Below are positions 18,795-27,719 of a stretch of 64,000 nt of DNA, piece after piece. A program made the translations under genes and the position numbers. The DNA comes from Sandarakinorhabdus sp. GTDB lineage: Bacteria; Pseudomonadota; Alphaproteobacteria; Sphingomonadales; Sphingomonadaceae. Location of the stretch: the NCBI GenBank assembly GCA_020692215.1, contig JAIMKW010000003.1:233192-297191 (forward strand). The letters run 5' to 3'. Positions within the stretch are counted from its first letter, which is position 1, and each line of letters starts with the position of its first letter. The notes beneath the pieces were generated by a model. The model saw nothing but the letters and a program-made list of their open reading frames with translations. It ran no database searches and was not told where the DNA came from.

Positions 18795-19475
18795 ATGACG
18801 ACAACAGCCAATCCGGTGCCTGCCAGACCGCCCATGCAGGCCGTGATCGTGCCGGTTACGCCGCTGCAGCAGAATTGCACGCTCATCTGGTGCACCGAAA
18901 CGATGAAGGGCGCCTTCACCGATCCGGGCGGTGATCTCGATCATCTGCTGAAGGTGGCGGCCGACAATGGCGTCACCATCGAGAAGCTCCTGGTGACCCA
19001 CGGCCATATCGATCATTGCGGGCTGACAGGCGTGCTGGCCGAGCGCCTGGGCGTGCCCATCGAGGGGCCACACCCGGACGATAAATTCTGGATCGACATG
19101 AACCCCAGTGTCGGCGCGCAATATGGGATCGCCGGCGCCACGGCGTTCGAACCCGACCGCTGGCTGCATGATGGCGATCAGGTGACAGTGGGCAAGCTGA
19201 CTCTCGATGTCTATCATTGCCCCGGCCACACGCCGGGCCATGTCATCTTCCATCATGCGCCCTCCAACCTTGCGATCGTGGGCGATGTGCTGTTTCAGGG
19301 CTCGGTCGGCCGTACGGATTTTCCCAAAGGCGATTTCCAGCAGCTGGTGAACAGCATAACCTCGCGCCTTTGGCCGCTGGGCAACCAGACGGCGTTTGTT
19401 CCCGGCCATGGCCCTGTCAGCACCTTCGGGCGTGAAAGGCAGAAAAATCCGTTCGTGGGCGACGCAGTTCTCTGA
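18795..19475 (+). CDS. Metallo-beta-lactamase fold hydrolase (YcbL/glyoxalase II-like)
   Basis: About 226 aa with the binuclear-zinc motif THGHIDHCGL (HxHxDH) near residue 72. Downstream ligands are H in CPGHTPGHV, D in IVGDVLFQGSVGRTD and H in FVPGHGP. This is the arrangement of YcbL-type hydroxyacylglutathione hydrolases. The start is uncertain: in-frame ATGs occur at 18750, 18786, 18795 and 18834 (MQAVIVPVTPLQQNC). Related proteins begin close to the last, so the real protein may be slightly shorter. Cytosolic; substrate inferred only. Confidence 0.88.
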   Translation: MTTTANPVPARPPMQAVIVPVTPLQQNCTLIWCTETMKGAFTDPGGDLDHLLKVAADNGVTIEKLLVTHGHIDHCGLTGVLAERLGVPIEGPHPDDKFWIDMNPSVGAQYGIAGATAFEPDRWLHDGDQVTVGKLTLDVYHCPGHTPGHVIFHHAPSNLAIVGDVLFQGSVGRTDFPKGDFQQLVNSITSRLWPLGNQTAFVPGHGPVSTFGRERQKNPFVGDAVL

Positions 19476-19490
19476 AGGGAAGCTGGAGCC

Positions 19491-20534
19491 CTAGAGCCAG
19501 CCTCTCCGCTTGAAATAGAGATAGGGCAGCACTGCCGACAGCACCATCAACAGCAGCGCCAGGGGATAGCCGAACGGCCATTCAAGTTCCGGCATGTGGA
19601 CGAAATTCATGCCGTAGATGGAGGCAACCAATGTCGGCGGAAGGAACACGACAGCGGCGACCGAAAAGATCTTGATGATGGCATTCTGTTCGATGGAGAT
19701 GCGCCCTAGCGCTGCATCGAGCAGGAAGGCAACATTCTGGGTCATGTAGCTGCTGTTTTCGGACAGGCTCTGGATATCGCGGCTGATGGATTTCAGCGTC
19801 TCGCGCTGAAGCCTGCCCGGCCGGCCCTTGGCGGTTCCATCCTCGCTGCTGCCGATCGCCAGAAAGCTTGTTGCCCGCTGCAGGGTAACAAGGGAATCGT
19901 GCACCTTGTTGAGGACAAATTGCACATTTCCGATGCGCCGCAGGATTGCCTGGAGATCCGCGTTGGAAATGCGCATTGTGGCAGGCGCGTCGCGCCCGAA
20001 GATCAGCGCGCTCAGGCTGTCGATTTCTCCGCCCATGCGTTCGAGAATGTCGGCTGTCCGGTCGACCACATAGTCCAGCAGCCGTACGAGCAGCAGGATC
20101 GGATCCGAGCCGGGGCCGGATTTCGCACAGCTCTGTTCCATTGAGCGAAAGGCGCGCTGGTCGGCGTAGCGCAGCGTGATGAGCTGCTGGGGTGTCAGAA
20201 TCAGGCTGACAGCCGACGCAGTCGGCTTGTCCTTGTCCATTCCCACGACCAGCAGCACGTTCATCACCTGGGCCGTGCCGTCGCGATAGACCCGGCTCGA
20301 CGCCTCGATCTCGGTCATGTCTTCCTTGCTGGGAAGCTCGATCCCAAGGGCGGCTTCCACAGCGGCTCGCTCCGCTTCGGTGGGGCCATAGAGATCGATC
20401 CAGGTCGCCGATGCAATCTGCGCAGCGCCAGGCAGGGGGGCATCTGCGGGCTGGCCTCCCTGCGCGCCAGAGCCTTCGCGCGGATCGAAGGCCATGCAGG
20501 CGGTGACGCAATCGGGATGGTAGAGGCGCAGCAT
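19491..20534 (-). CDS. corA: CorA family divalent metal transporter
   Basis: A 347-aa pentameric Mg2+/Co2+ channel protein. The long cytoplasmic domain (residues 1-285) precedes two membrane helices. The GMN selectivity motif is clear in SIYGMNFVHMPELEWPFGYP, and the basic tail is KRRGWL. Length and arrangement are normal. It is convergent with the MBL gene. Upstream lies a 28-bp tandem repeat that includes the end of the neighbouring membrane-protein gene. Confidence 0.93.
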   Translation of the reverse strand: MLRLYHPDCVTACMAFDPREGSGAQGGQPADAPLPGAAQIASATWIDLYGPTEAERAAVEAALGIELPSKEDMTEIEASSRVYRDGTAQVMNVLLVVGMDKDKPTASAVSLILTPQQLITLRYADQRAFRSMEQSCAKSGPGSDPILLLVRLLDYVVDRTADILERMGGEIDSLSALIFGRDAPATMRISNADLQAILRRIGNVQFVLNKVHDSLVTLQRATSFLAIGSSEDGTAKGRPGRLQRETLKSISRDIQSLSENSSYMTQNVAFLLDAALGRISIEQNAIIKIFSVAAVVFLPPTLVASIYGMNFVHMPELEWPFGYPLALLLMVLSAVLPYLYFKRRGWL

Positions 20535-20585
20535 GCTTGGACGCTAGATGCACCTGTCTGCCGGCGCAACCACTGCGGCATGGGG

Positions 20586-20641
20586 CCAGCGGCGTGAACG
20601 CCGCCTCTTCAGACCAGCGGCGTGAACGCCGCCTCTTCAGA
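20586..20641. repeat. Perfect 28-bp tandem duplication carrying hairpins
   Basis: Two identical 28-bp units (20586-20613 and 20614-20641) each contain the hairpin GCGGCG-TGAA-CGCCGC followed by CTCTTCAGA. The second unit includes the stop codon of the minus-strand membrane-protein gene, so the duplication sits at its 3' end and upstream of corA. There is no T-run, so it is not a standard terminator; it may stabilise mRNA ends. Confidence 0.9.
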
Positions 20642-21026
20642 CGGGCGGCGCAATCAGCCCCAGCGTCTGCATCACAGCTGCCTGCGCCAGCATGACGACA
20701 AGCCAGTGCAGGCTGTCGGCCGCGGCCATCGGGCCCGGCAGGCCGCGAAAGCGCTGGGTGATCAGCAACACGGGCACTATGAAACCGATCCAGATGATGA
20801 CTGCGGTTCCAATCGCCATCACCCAGGGATCGCCCTGTTGCGGCGCCAGGATCAGCGCGCCGGCAAGAATGGCGGCGAGCCAGAATTCGGCAATCGCTGT
20901 CAGCACCATGAAATCGAGCGTGGGGCGCTCATCCGGTGTTGCCACCAGGAAATAGCCCAGCCCGATGATCAGGCCGACCAGCGTCGCCAGCAGGATCGGC
21001 ATCAGGTTCAGGTCGATGTAAGCCAG
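20637..21026 (-). CDS. Small four-helix membrane protein of unknown function
   Basis: A 129-aa protein with about four hydrophobic helices (ILLATLVGLIIGLGYFLV, AEFWLAAILAGALIL, MAIGTAVIIWIGFIVPVLL, LVVMLAQAAVMQTLGLI), loosely like DUF1761 proteins. The first ATG gives 121 aa but has no ribosome-binding site. Eight codons upstream a CTG (21024-21026) is preceded by a perfect AGGAGG at seven bases spacing, giving a protein that begins AYIDLNLMPILLA. I favour the CTG start. No partner or pathway is evident. Confidence 0.65.
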   Translation of the reverse strand: MAYIDLNLMPILLATLVGLIIGLGYFLVATPDERPTLDFMVLTAIAEFWLAAILAGALILAPQQGDPWVMAIGTAVIIWIGFIVPVLLITQRFRGLPGPMAAADSLHWLVVMLAQAAVMQTLGLIAPPV

Positions 21027-21059
21027 GTTATGCCCTCCTCGCAGCCTGCACCCGCTGTG

Positions 21060-21587
21060 CTATCGCTCAGTGAGTCGCGGCATTAACTCAACGAAATTAC
21101 ACGGTTGATGGCGATTGTCGAGTTGCGCTTTCAGGATCTGATCCCAACCATCCCGAACGGCTCCGGTGCTGCCGGGCAAAGCGAACACATAGGTGCCCTG
21201 CGCCACGCCTGCGATCGCGCGGGACTGGACGGTGGAGGTGCCGATCGACTGGAAGGAAATCCAGCGGAAAAGCTCACCGAAGCCCGGGATGATCTTGTCG
21301 CACAGCGCCTCGACAGCTTCGGGGGTAACGTCCCGTCCGGTGACGCCTGTGCCTCCGGTGGAAATGATGCAGTCGATGTCGGCCCGCTCAACCCAGCCTG
21401 CCATCACTTCCACGATATCGCCGACACTGTCCTTCACGATCCGCCGGTCTGCCACGCTGTGTCCGGCCTCTGCGATCCGTGCGGCCAGCAGGTCTCCGCT
21501 GCGGTCGTCCGCAGGCCCGCGCGTGTCTGATATGGTAAGAACTGCAATGTTGACGGGCTGAAAGGCCCGGCTTTCGTCGATCGGCAT
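21060..21587 (-). CDS. moaB: Molybdenum cofactor biosynthesis protein B
   Basis: MoaB/MogA-family protein (175 aa) of molybdopterin synthesis, probably adenylylating molybdopterin. The family signature is NIAVLTISDTRGPADDRSGD at the N-terminus, then IISTGGTGVTGRDVTPEA and the C-terminal FALPGSTGAVRDGW. I start at MPIDESRAFQPVNIA. The open frame continues 36 codons further upstream into the transglycosylase gene, but that part is the other gene read out of frame. It abuts the transglycosylase gene, so the two are probably co-transcribed. Confidence 0.94.
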   Translation of the reverse strand: MPIDESRAFQPVNIAVLTISDTRGPADDRSGDLLAARIAEAGHSVADRRIVKDSVGDIVEVMAGWVERADIDCIISTGGTGVTGRDVTPEAVEALCDKIIPGFGELFRWISFQSIGTSTVQSRAIAGVAQGTYVFALPGSTGAVRDGWDQILKAQLDNRHQPCNFVELMPRLTER

Positions 21588-21588
21588 C

Positions 21589-23418
21589 TCAGCGTCCTGC
21601 AATCTGGCTTGCGGGGAACCGCGGCCACTGGTTGTTTGCCACCGACAGCAGGCTCGATGTGCGTCCTGCAGCCCGTGCGGGTGCCTGGGCGGCATCCTTC
21701 ATTTCGTACAGCCAGTAGTTGCGCAGCACCACGCCGACATAATGGCGGGTTTCGCGGAACGGAATGGATTCCATGAACAGCAGGACATCGCCATTGTCTT
21801 TCAGGCCGCCGGCGTTCCACTTCTGCACCGAGCCTGGACCGGCATTATAGGCGGCGATCACCTTGGGCAGCATGGCCTGGGTGTGCGGGCTGTCCCGCAG
21901 CATCTCGAGATAGCTCTGGCCGAACTCCACATTGAAGGCCGGGTCTGCCAGAAGCTCCTCCCGGTGTTCGATGGCCATCGCCCGCGAAAGATCGCGCGCG
22001 GTGCCGGGCATGATCTGCATCAGGCCCTTGGCTCCGGCCCCTGATCGCGCTGTCGTGATGAACTTGGATTCCTGCAACGCATGGGCAAACACCAGGCTGC
22101 GGTCCACGCGCCAGCCGCGCACCGGGTTCCAGTCGGGCGTGGGGAAACGGGCCGACATGGGCGGCATCTGCCCCGGCGGGGGGTTCTGCGCGAGCCAATA
22201 TTGCGTTGCCGGAAGATCCAGCCGGGCAGCGAGCCGAAGAATGGGCTCGTAGGTTTCGTTCGATGTGGTGGCAGCCAGATGCCGCAATTCGCGGTCAGCA
22301 AGGCCGCTCTGCCCGATTTCGGCAAGTGCCGCAGCGCGGCGCGCGCCCTGGTGGCCGCTCAGCGTGGTCCAGTCCGCCTGGATGAAATCGGGCTCCCGCC
22401 AGTCAATCCGGGGGGGCAGCCCCAGCGTTGTCGCCGCCAGCAAGCCGTAGAAGCCGTCCCGGTCCCGCGCGACAGCCGCTTGCAGCCTTTCTGTGGACAG
22501 GTGCGGGCGGCCGCAGCGGACATGGCTTCGCGCTGCCCAAAAGGCAGCGGCGGAGCGGAGCTCGGTTGGGGCGGAAGCGGCCTTGCCGATGCCGTCGAAA
22601 TGCTGTGCAGCAGTGTCGCAGTCGTTCTGCCGGAAGCTGGCCAGCCCGGCGACCCAGTGGCCCATGGCGGCCCAATCCCCCGCGCCATCGGTGGCGCGCT
22701 GGCCCAGCCGCAGCGCAAGGCTGTCGTTCAGCTCAAGATAGGCATCCCATGCGGCACGATAAGCCCATTCGCTCTTCACTTCGGGTGATATGTCGGCGCC
22801 ATAGCGGGACAGCAGGGTTTCGATCCCAGCCGGATCATTGGCATCGATGCCGGCCTTGGCTTCGGTTGCGAACTGGCTGTCTGCTGCCGTGGCCGCGCGC
22901 GCTGGCCGCGGTGCCATTGCCGGGGTTAGGCGAACCGGGGTCAGCCGGCGCGCCTGTGTGAAGGGCGGCAGCGTGGCAGCGCCCGCCTTGCGCGCATGGC
23001 CGGCGATCACGGCGGCTTGTGGCGCAGTCGGGTTTGCCTCCAGCCAGCCGACAAGGCGCGTGAGCCCAGCACTGCTGCCCTGCGCCAGCAGGATCTGCGC
23101 TTCGGCCGTGGGGTGCAGCAGGCCACGCGGCATCGCCTGCAACTGGGCCGCGGCCTGGGACATGCGCCCGGAATCGATAGCGCGGAAGATCTGCCGATAC
23201 TGTTCACGCTGGCTTGCGGAAAGCTGGCGCGGAACCGATCGCTCCCGCTCGGTGAACGGGGACACGAAGGGCGAAGCCGTGACATCGATGGTTTCTGACG
23301 CAAGGATTTCGGCTGTTTTGGGCTGCCCGCCCTGCGCGCTATCCTCCGCCTGCGCAAAGGTCGGCAGCGCCAGGGCGATTGCCGCCAGGGCAAGGTTTGC
23401 CGGGTGTTTCATGGTCAT
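21589..23418 (-). CDS. Soluble lytic murein transglycosylase
   Basis: A 609-aa periplasmic Slt-type enzyme that cleaves peptidoglycan glycan strands to 1,6-anhydromuropeptides. The signal peptide is MKHPANLALAAIALALPTFA with cleavage after AQA. A long alpha-helical region (about 60-420) precedes the SLT domain. That domain has the catalytic glutamate in ALQESKFITTARSGAGAKGL, then MQIMPGTARDL, EFGQSYLEML and IAAYNAGPGSVQKW. The start at 23418 (MTMKHP) overlaps the upstream UDG stop as ATGA. Two other ATGs (23412 and further upstream) are possible, but this one keeps the signal peptide intact. Confidence 0.92.
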   Translation of the reverse strand: MTMKHPANLALAAIALALPTFAQAEDSAQGGQPKTAEILASETIDVTASPFVSPFTERERSVPRQLSASQREQYRQIFRAIDSGRMSQAAAQLQAMPRGLLHPTAEAQILLAQGSSAGLTRLVGWLEANPTAPQAAVIAGHARKAGAATLPPFTQARRLTPVRLTPAMAPRPARAATAADSQFATEAKAGIDANDPAGIETLLSRYGADISPEVKSEWAYRAAWDAYLELNDSLALRLGQRATDGAGDWAAMGHWVAGLASFRQNDCDTAAQHFDGIGKAASAPTELRSAAAFWAARSHVRCGRPHLSTERLQAAVARDRDGFYGLLAATTLGLPPRIDWREPDFIQADWTTLSGHQGARRAAALAEIGQSGLADRELRHLAATTSNETYEPILRLAARLDLPATQYWLAQNPPPGQMPPMSARFPTPDWNPVRGWRVDRSLVFAHALQESKFITTARSGAGAKGLMQIMPGTARDLSRAMAIEHREELLADPAFNVEFGQSYLEMLRDSPHTQAMLPKVIAAYNAGPGSVQKWNAGGLKDNGDVLLFMESIPFRETRHYVGVVLRNYWLYEMKDAAQAPARAAGRTSSLLSVANNQWPRFPASQIAGR

Positions 23419-24203
23419 TGCAGCACTTTTTGCCTGAATGCGAGAAGGTCTGCCCATGCCAGCGCCTTGTCTTCAGGGCGGCGCAGCAGATAGGCGGGAT
23501 TGAAGGTGGCAAGCGCCGGAACAGGGCCGCCGCCCGCATCCACCTGCAGCCAGGATCCGCGCAATTTGCCGATCGGGGTGGTGTTGCCTGTCATCGTCTG
23601 GCTGGCGGCGGCGCCCAGGAGCAGAATGTGGCGTGGCGCTGCAAGGCGGACATGGGCGCGGGTGAGCGGCAGGTCGGCGGCGACGGCATCCGGTGGAGGC
23701 GGCCCTGGAACGCGGCGTCGGGGCGCCAGAAGCGCGATGTAGCAGCAGGTGCGGTCGAGCCCGATTGCGGCCAGCATCCTGTCTAGGAAAAGGCCTGCCG
23801 GGCCGGTGAACGGGCACCCGCTCCGCAGGTCTTCGGCGGATGGCGCCTCCCCAAGGATCATGATGCCCGAGGCCGGGTTGCCATCGGCAAAGGGCGCCCT
23901 TGGCTGTTCGGCTTTTACCATGGCATGCAGTTCTGCGAGCGTTTGGACATTTGCGAAGCTGCCTGCAGCAATCGGTGTCGGTATCGCAGTGGCGGGCTGG
24001 CGCCTTGGCGCCCGCTCGGCTTGCAGATCCGGTTCCGCCTCCTGCTGGCCCTGCCCAGCCAACCAGCTTGTGGGGGCATCGCTCGTCAACGTGTCGGCAC
24101 CTGACAGCGCCCACCATTGGAACAGCGCAGCCACATCGCCGGTTTGGGGTTTCGCGCCATCGCCCGGAATTCCGTGTGCCGCGCCATCATCAACTCTGTG
24201 CAT
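23415..24203 (-). CDS. Uracil-DNA glycosylase family 4-like protein
   Basis: A 262-aa member of the UDG superfamily, removing uracil from DNA in base-excision repair. Motif GEAPSAEDLRSGCPFTGPAG (about residues 120-139) matches the family 4 GExPG...PFxGxAG motif. ATFNPAYLLRR matches the HPSYLLR-type second motif. It is unusual: family 4 enzymes carry a 4Fe-4S cluster, but the N-terminal CxxC is absent here and the usual cysteine-containing PP.NR.P segment is degraded to LLAPRRRVPGPPPP. It may therefore lack the cluster. The first 100 residues are low-complexity. Start at MHRVDDG is uncertain. Confidence 0.8.
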   Translation of the reverse strand: MHRVDDGAAHGIPGDGAKPQTGDVAALFQWWALSGADTLTSDAPTSWLAGQGQQEAEPDLQAERAPRRQPATAIPTPIAAGSFANVQTLAELHAMVKAEQPRAPFADGNPASGIMILGEAPSAEDLRSGCPFTGPAGLFLDRMLAAIGLDRTCCYIALLAPRRRVPGPPPPDAVAADLPLTRAHVRLAAPRHILLLGAAASQTMTGNTTPIGKLRGSWLQVDAGGGPVPALATFNPAYLLRRPEDKALAWADLLAFRQKVLQ

Positions 24204-24370
24204 GTGCCGCGACATTTGGCAGGCTGGCACCGGCGGTCAAGCCCGGCAAATGTCAGGCTCCGCCTTTTCGGGTTGAAAACCTGATACACTGCGATGAATA
24301 GAGCCGCACGGCATGGGTATAGGGAACAGGCTGGTTGTGGACGCCGCCGGCAATGGAAGGCAGAGATCGA

Positions 24371-26023
24371 ATGACGACACGTGAAGCAATGCCCTATGAT
24401 CTGGTGATCGTTGGTGCCGGCCCGGCCGGGCTTTCGGCCGCGATCCGCGCCAAGCATGCGGCAACGGCCAAGGGCATCGAGCTTTCTGTCTGTGTTCTCG
24501 AGAAGGGCTCGGAAGTGGGCGCGCATATCCTGTCGGGAGCGGTGTTCGATCCGAAGGCGCTGGACGAGCTGTTGCCCGACTGGCGGACCATGGATTGCCC
24601 CATGGCCGAGGTTCCAGTGACGGAAAACCACCACTGGGTGCTGACCAAGGGCAAGAAATATGATTTCCCCCACGCTCTGCTGCCCACCTTCATGAACAAC
24701 AAGGGCACCTACACCGGAAGCCTGGGCAATTTCTGCCGCTGGCTGGCAGGGCAGGCCGAAGCGCTTGGGGTGGAGATATTTCCGGGCTTTGCGGCCGCTG
24801 AGGTGCTTTTCAACGAGGATGGTTCGGTAAAGGGTGTTGCAACCGGCGACATGGGCGTGCTGCGCGATGGCAGCCGTGGGCCCCATTATCAGCCCGGCCT
24901 GGAGCTGCACGCGAAATACACCTTCTTTGCCGAAGGGGTTCGCGGCCATCTTTCCAAGCAGCTCATCAACCGGTTCGATCTTCGCAAGGACAGCCAGCCG
25001 CAGGTGTATGGGATCGGCATCAAGGAGCTGTGGGATATCGACCCTGCCAAGCATGTGCCTGGCAAGGTGATCCACACCCAGGGCTGGCCGCTTTCAGACG
25101 CATGGGGCGGTGGCTTCCTCTATCATCAGGCGAATAACCAGGTCGCGCTGGGGTTTGTGGTTGCGCTGTCCTATCGCAACCCGCACCTTTCGCCGTTCGA
25201 CGAGATGCAGCGCTGGAAGACCCACCCCGCCATCAAGGCCATTCTGGAAGGGGGGCGCCGCGTTTCCTATGGTGCGCGCGCCATCAACGAGGGTGGATAC
25301 CAGGCGGTGCCCAAGCTCACCTTCCCCGGTGGCGCGCTGATCGGCTGTTCAGCGGGCTTTGTGAACGTGCCGCGCATCAAGGGGAGCCACACCGCGATGG
25401 CTACGGGGATGATGGCGGCTGATGCCGCTGTCGAGGCCATCACCAGCCAGCGCCAATCGGACGAGCTGACGGCCTATACCGCTGCCTACAAGGGCAGCTG
25501 GGTAGAGAAGGAGCTGAAGGTTGTCCGCAACACCGAACCCTTTGTTTCGAAGTTCGGTGGCGTTGTGGGAACCGGCCTTGCCGGCGCCACCATGTGGCTG
25601 GAACATTTCGGCATCACCATGCCCTTCACCATGGGCCACAAGCCCGATCACGAGCAGTTGTGGCGCAAGGAGCATTGCCACCCGATCGCCTATCCCAAGC
25701 CCGACGGCGTCTATAGCTTCGACAAGCTGACGAGCGTGTTTCTTTCGAACACCAACCACGAGGAAGACCAGCCGGTTCACCTGCAGCTGAAGGATCCGAC
25801 TGTTCCCGTCAGCATCAACCTGCCGCTGTATGACGAGCCGGCGCAGCGCTACTGCCCGGCGGGTGTGTACGAAATCGTGGGCCGGGAAACAGGCGAGCCG
25901 CGGCTGCAGATCAACGCGCAGAACTGTGTTCACTGCAAAACCTGCGATATCAAGGACCCGACCCAGAACATCAATTGGGTGACACCCGAAGGTGGCGGCG
26001 GGCCGAACTATCCGAACATGTGA
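24371..26023 (+). CDS. Electron transfer flavoprotein-ubiquinone oxidoreductase
   Basis: Inner-membrane flavoprotein (550 aa) that passes electrons from ETF, fed by fatty-acid and amino-acid dehydrogenases, to ubiquinone. The FAD-binding motif is YDLVIVGAGPAGLSAAIRAK at residues 8-27. The ubiquinone/membrane region includes HIQG-like IHTQGWPL and GGSFVYH-like GGGFLYHQANN. The C-terminal 4Fe-4S binding segment is NAQNCVHCKTCDIKDPTQNI. The start at MTTREAMPYDL is chosen because the upstream 12 codons are not family sequence. Length and order match the family. Monocistronic. Confidence 0.95.
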   Translation: MTTREAMPYDLVIVGAGPAGLSAAIRAKHAATAKGIELSVCVLEKGSEVGAHILSGAVFDPKALDELLPDWRTMDCPMAEVPVTENHHWVLTKGKKYDFPHALLPTFMNNKGTYTGSLGNFCRWLAGQAEALGVEIFPGFAAAEVLFNEDGSVKGVATGDMGVLRDGSRGPHYQPGLELHAKYTFFAEGVRGHLSKQLINRFDLRKDSQPQVYGIGIKELWDIDPAKHVPGKVIHTQGWPLSDAWGGGFLYHQANNQVALGFVVALSYRNPHLSPFDEMQRWKTHPAIKAILEGGRRVSYGARAINEGGYQAVPKLTFPGGALIGCSAGFVNVPRIKGSHTAMATGMMAADAAVEAITSQRQSDELTAYTAAYKGSWVEKELKVVRNTEPFVSKFGGVVGTGLAGATMWLEHFGITMPFTMGHKPDHEQLWRKEHCHPIAYPKPDGVYSFDKLTSVFLSNTNHEEDQPVHLQLKDPTVPVSINLPLYDEPAQRYCPAGVYEIVGRETGEPRLQINAQNCVHCKTCDIKDPTQNINWVTPEGGGGPNYPNM

Positions 26024-26041
26024 TCCGGCGCAGTGTTGCAG

Positions 26042-27643
26042 TCAGGCGTTTTCTGCCGCCCTGCTGACCCAGGGCAGCAGCCTGCGTTGCGCCTTCAGGG
26101 CTGCCTCTGCCGTACGGCGAATCCTTTGCGCTTCTGCAAGCGCCTGTTCCAGCTGCTCGCGACGGATTCGCCCGCTTGCCGTTTCAGCCAGCAACACGGA
26201 TTTGGTGGTCTGGTAGGCGCGATCAACGCTGTGCAGCAGGCGTTCCAGTTCGTCTGCCGTGTCTGCATCGGCAATGCGCAGTTCCAGGCACGGCTGCGCG
26301 GCGGCCACAAGATCAGCCCAGCCGCTTGCCGGGCCGCCGTTGGTGCGGCTTGCAGGTTCCAGCAGGGCTGCCGCGCCTGCGGTTTCTTCCAGATGCTGGG
26401 TTGCCCGGATCAGGTCTGCCAGCGCGGCAATGTCCTCATCGGGCAACGGCCGGGTGGTAACCCTGGCGATGAAGTCCCTGATGGCCTCGCCCAGTTTCAG
26501 CATGGCATCGTGGGTCTGGGTTCCATCAGAGGAGGGGTGCCCGGCAACGCTTTCGCGCGCTGGGGCAAAGACCAGCACTGCCATGTTCGAAATCTCGAGC
26601 ACGAGGCCCCGGATCGCCAGCGCTGGAACTTCCGCCAGCGATGCATCAAGAAAGCGCGGGCGCGCCATGTTTTCCTGATCTGACAGAAACAAGCCCGAGA
26701 GCTTGCGAACCAGCCAGGGCGCGATCGGCCAGATCAGCAGCAAGCCCAGAAGGTTGAACAGGGTGTGGAACACCGCGAGCACAGTTGCAGGCAGCCCGTT
26801 GCCGGTGAACAGCGCCGCAATCCACTGGCTGACGGCCAGTAGCGGCACCAGCAACAGCAGAGCGGCGAACCCGGTCAGCAGGTTGAATGCGATGTGCGCG
26901 AGAGCAACGCGCCGGGCGGCCGGGGTTGCGCCGATTGCGGCAAAGGCCGCCGTGGAGGTTGTTCCGATATTGGTGCCGATGACCACCGCCGCAGCCGGCA
27001 GCAGCGTGAGCGTTTCGGTGCTTGCTGCTGTCAGCGCAATGGCAATGGCCGCGCTCGAGGATTGGGTCAGCGCTGTGAGCATGAAGCCCAGCAGGACGAA
27101 GCCCAGGATGGCCAGCAAACCATGGCCGGCACCATCGAATGCAGGAACCAGATGGCTGAGCCCGGAGAAGCCCTGCTGCAAGATTCCGATACCCAGAAAG
27201 AATGCGCCGAAGCCTGCCACGGCCCGGCCCAGGCCTGCCAGCCGCGTTCGACGGCCACTTACCAGCCCCCCCAGCATGCCCAGGCCCAGAAGCGGCAGTG
27301 CCAGTGCGCCAACATCGAATTTCACACCCACAAGCGCGACAAGCCATGCCGTCATCGTTGTGCCGACATTGGCGCCGAACATCACCCAGATGGCCTGCGA
27401 CAGGCTGAGCAGGCCGGCGTTCACGAAGCCGACCGTCGCCACAGTAACGGCGCTCGAGGACTGAACAATGGCGGTGATCAAAAGTCCTGCCAGAAGCCCG
27501 CGATGCGCCGAACTGGTCCAACGCTCGAGCAGGGTGCGTAGCGCTGGGCCTGCGGCCACCTTCAGGCCATCGGTGAGCATGCCCATTCCCAGCAGGAACA
27601 GGCCAATTCCGCCAAGAAGTGTGGCGATGGTGCCTGTCATCAC
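26042..27643 (-). CDS. Na/Pi cotransporter family protein with PhoU-like domain
   Basis: A 533-aa inner-membrane protein of the sodium-dependent phosphate (NptA/PNaS) family. The two inverted Na/Pi repeats are visible with the conserved QSSSA motifs: ITAIVQSSSAVTVATVGFVN (residue ~60) and LTQSSSAAIAIALT (residue ~196). Each is followed by GANVGTT / GTNIGTT stretches. The C-terminal third is a soluble helical PhoU-like domain (about 345-533). It probably moves phosphate or exports it when internal levels rise. It is convergent with the ETF-QO gene. Confidence 0.88.
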   Translation of the reverse strand: MMTGTIATLLGGIGLFLLGMGMLTDGLKVAAGPALRTLLERWTSSAHRGLLAGLLITAIVQSSSAVTVATVGFVNAGLLSLSQAIWVMFGANVGTTMTAWLVALVGVKFDVGALALPLLGLGMLGGLVSGRRTRLAGLGRAVAGFGAFFLGIGILQQGFSGLSHLVPAFDGAGHGLLAILGFVLLGFMLTALTQSSSAAIAIALTAASTETLTLLPAAAVVIGTNIGTTSTAAFAAIGATPAARRVALAHIAFNLLTGFAALLLLVPLLAVSQWIAALFTGNGLPATVLAVFHTLFNLLGLLLIWPIAPWLVRKLSGLFLSDQENMARPRFLDASLAEVPALAIRGLVLEISNMAVLVFAPARESVAGHPSSDGTQTHDAMLKLGEAIRDFIARVTTRPLPDEDIAALADLIRATQHLEETAGAAALLEPASRTNGGPASGWADLVAAAQPCLELRIADADTADELERLLHSVDRAYQTTKSVLLAETASGRIRREQLEQALAEAQRIRRTAEAALKAQRRLLPWVSRAAENA

Positions 27644-27719
27644 GCCGGCAGGCTGGTGCAGAGAGCGGTTGTCATGGGAACGTCATATAGCGCGTAACGG
27701 GCGGCAGACGCCAATCGGG

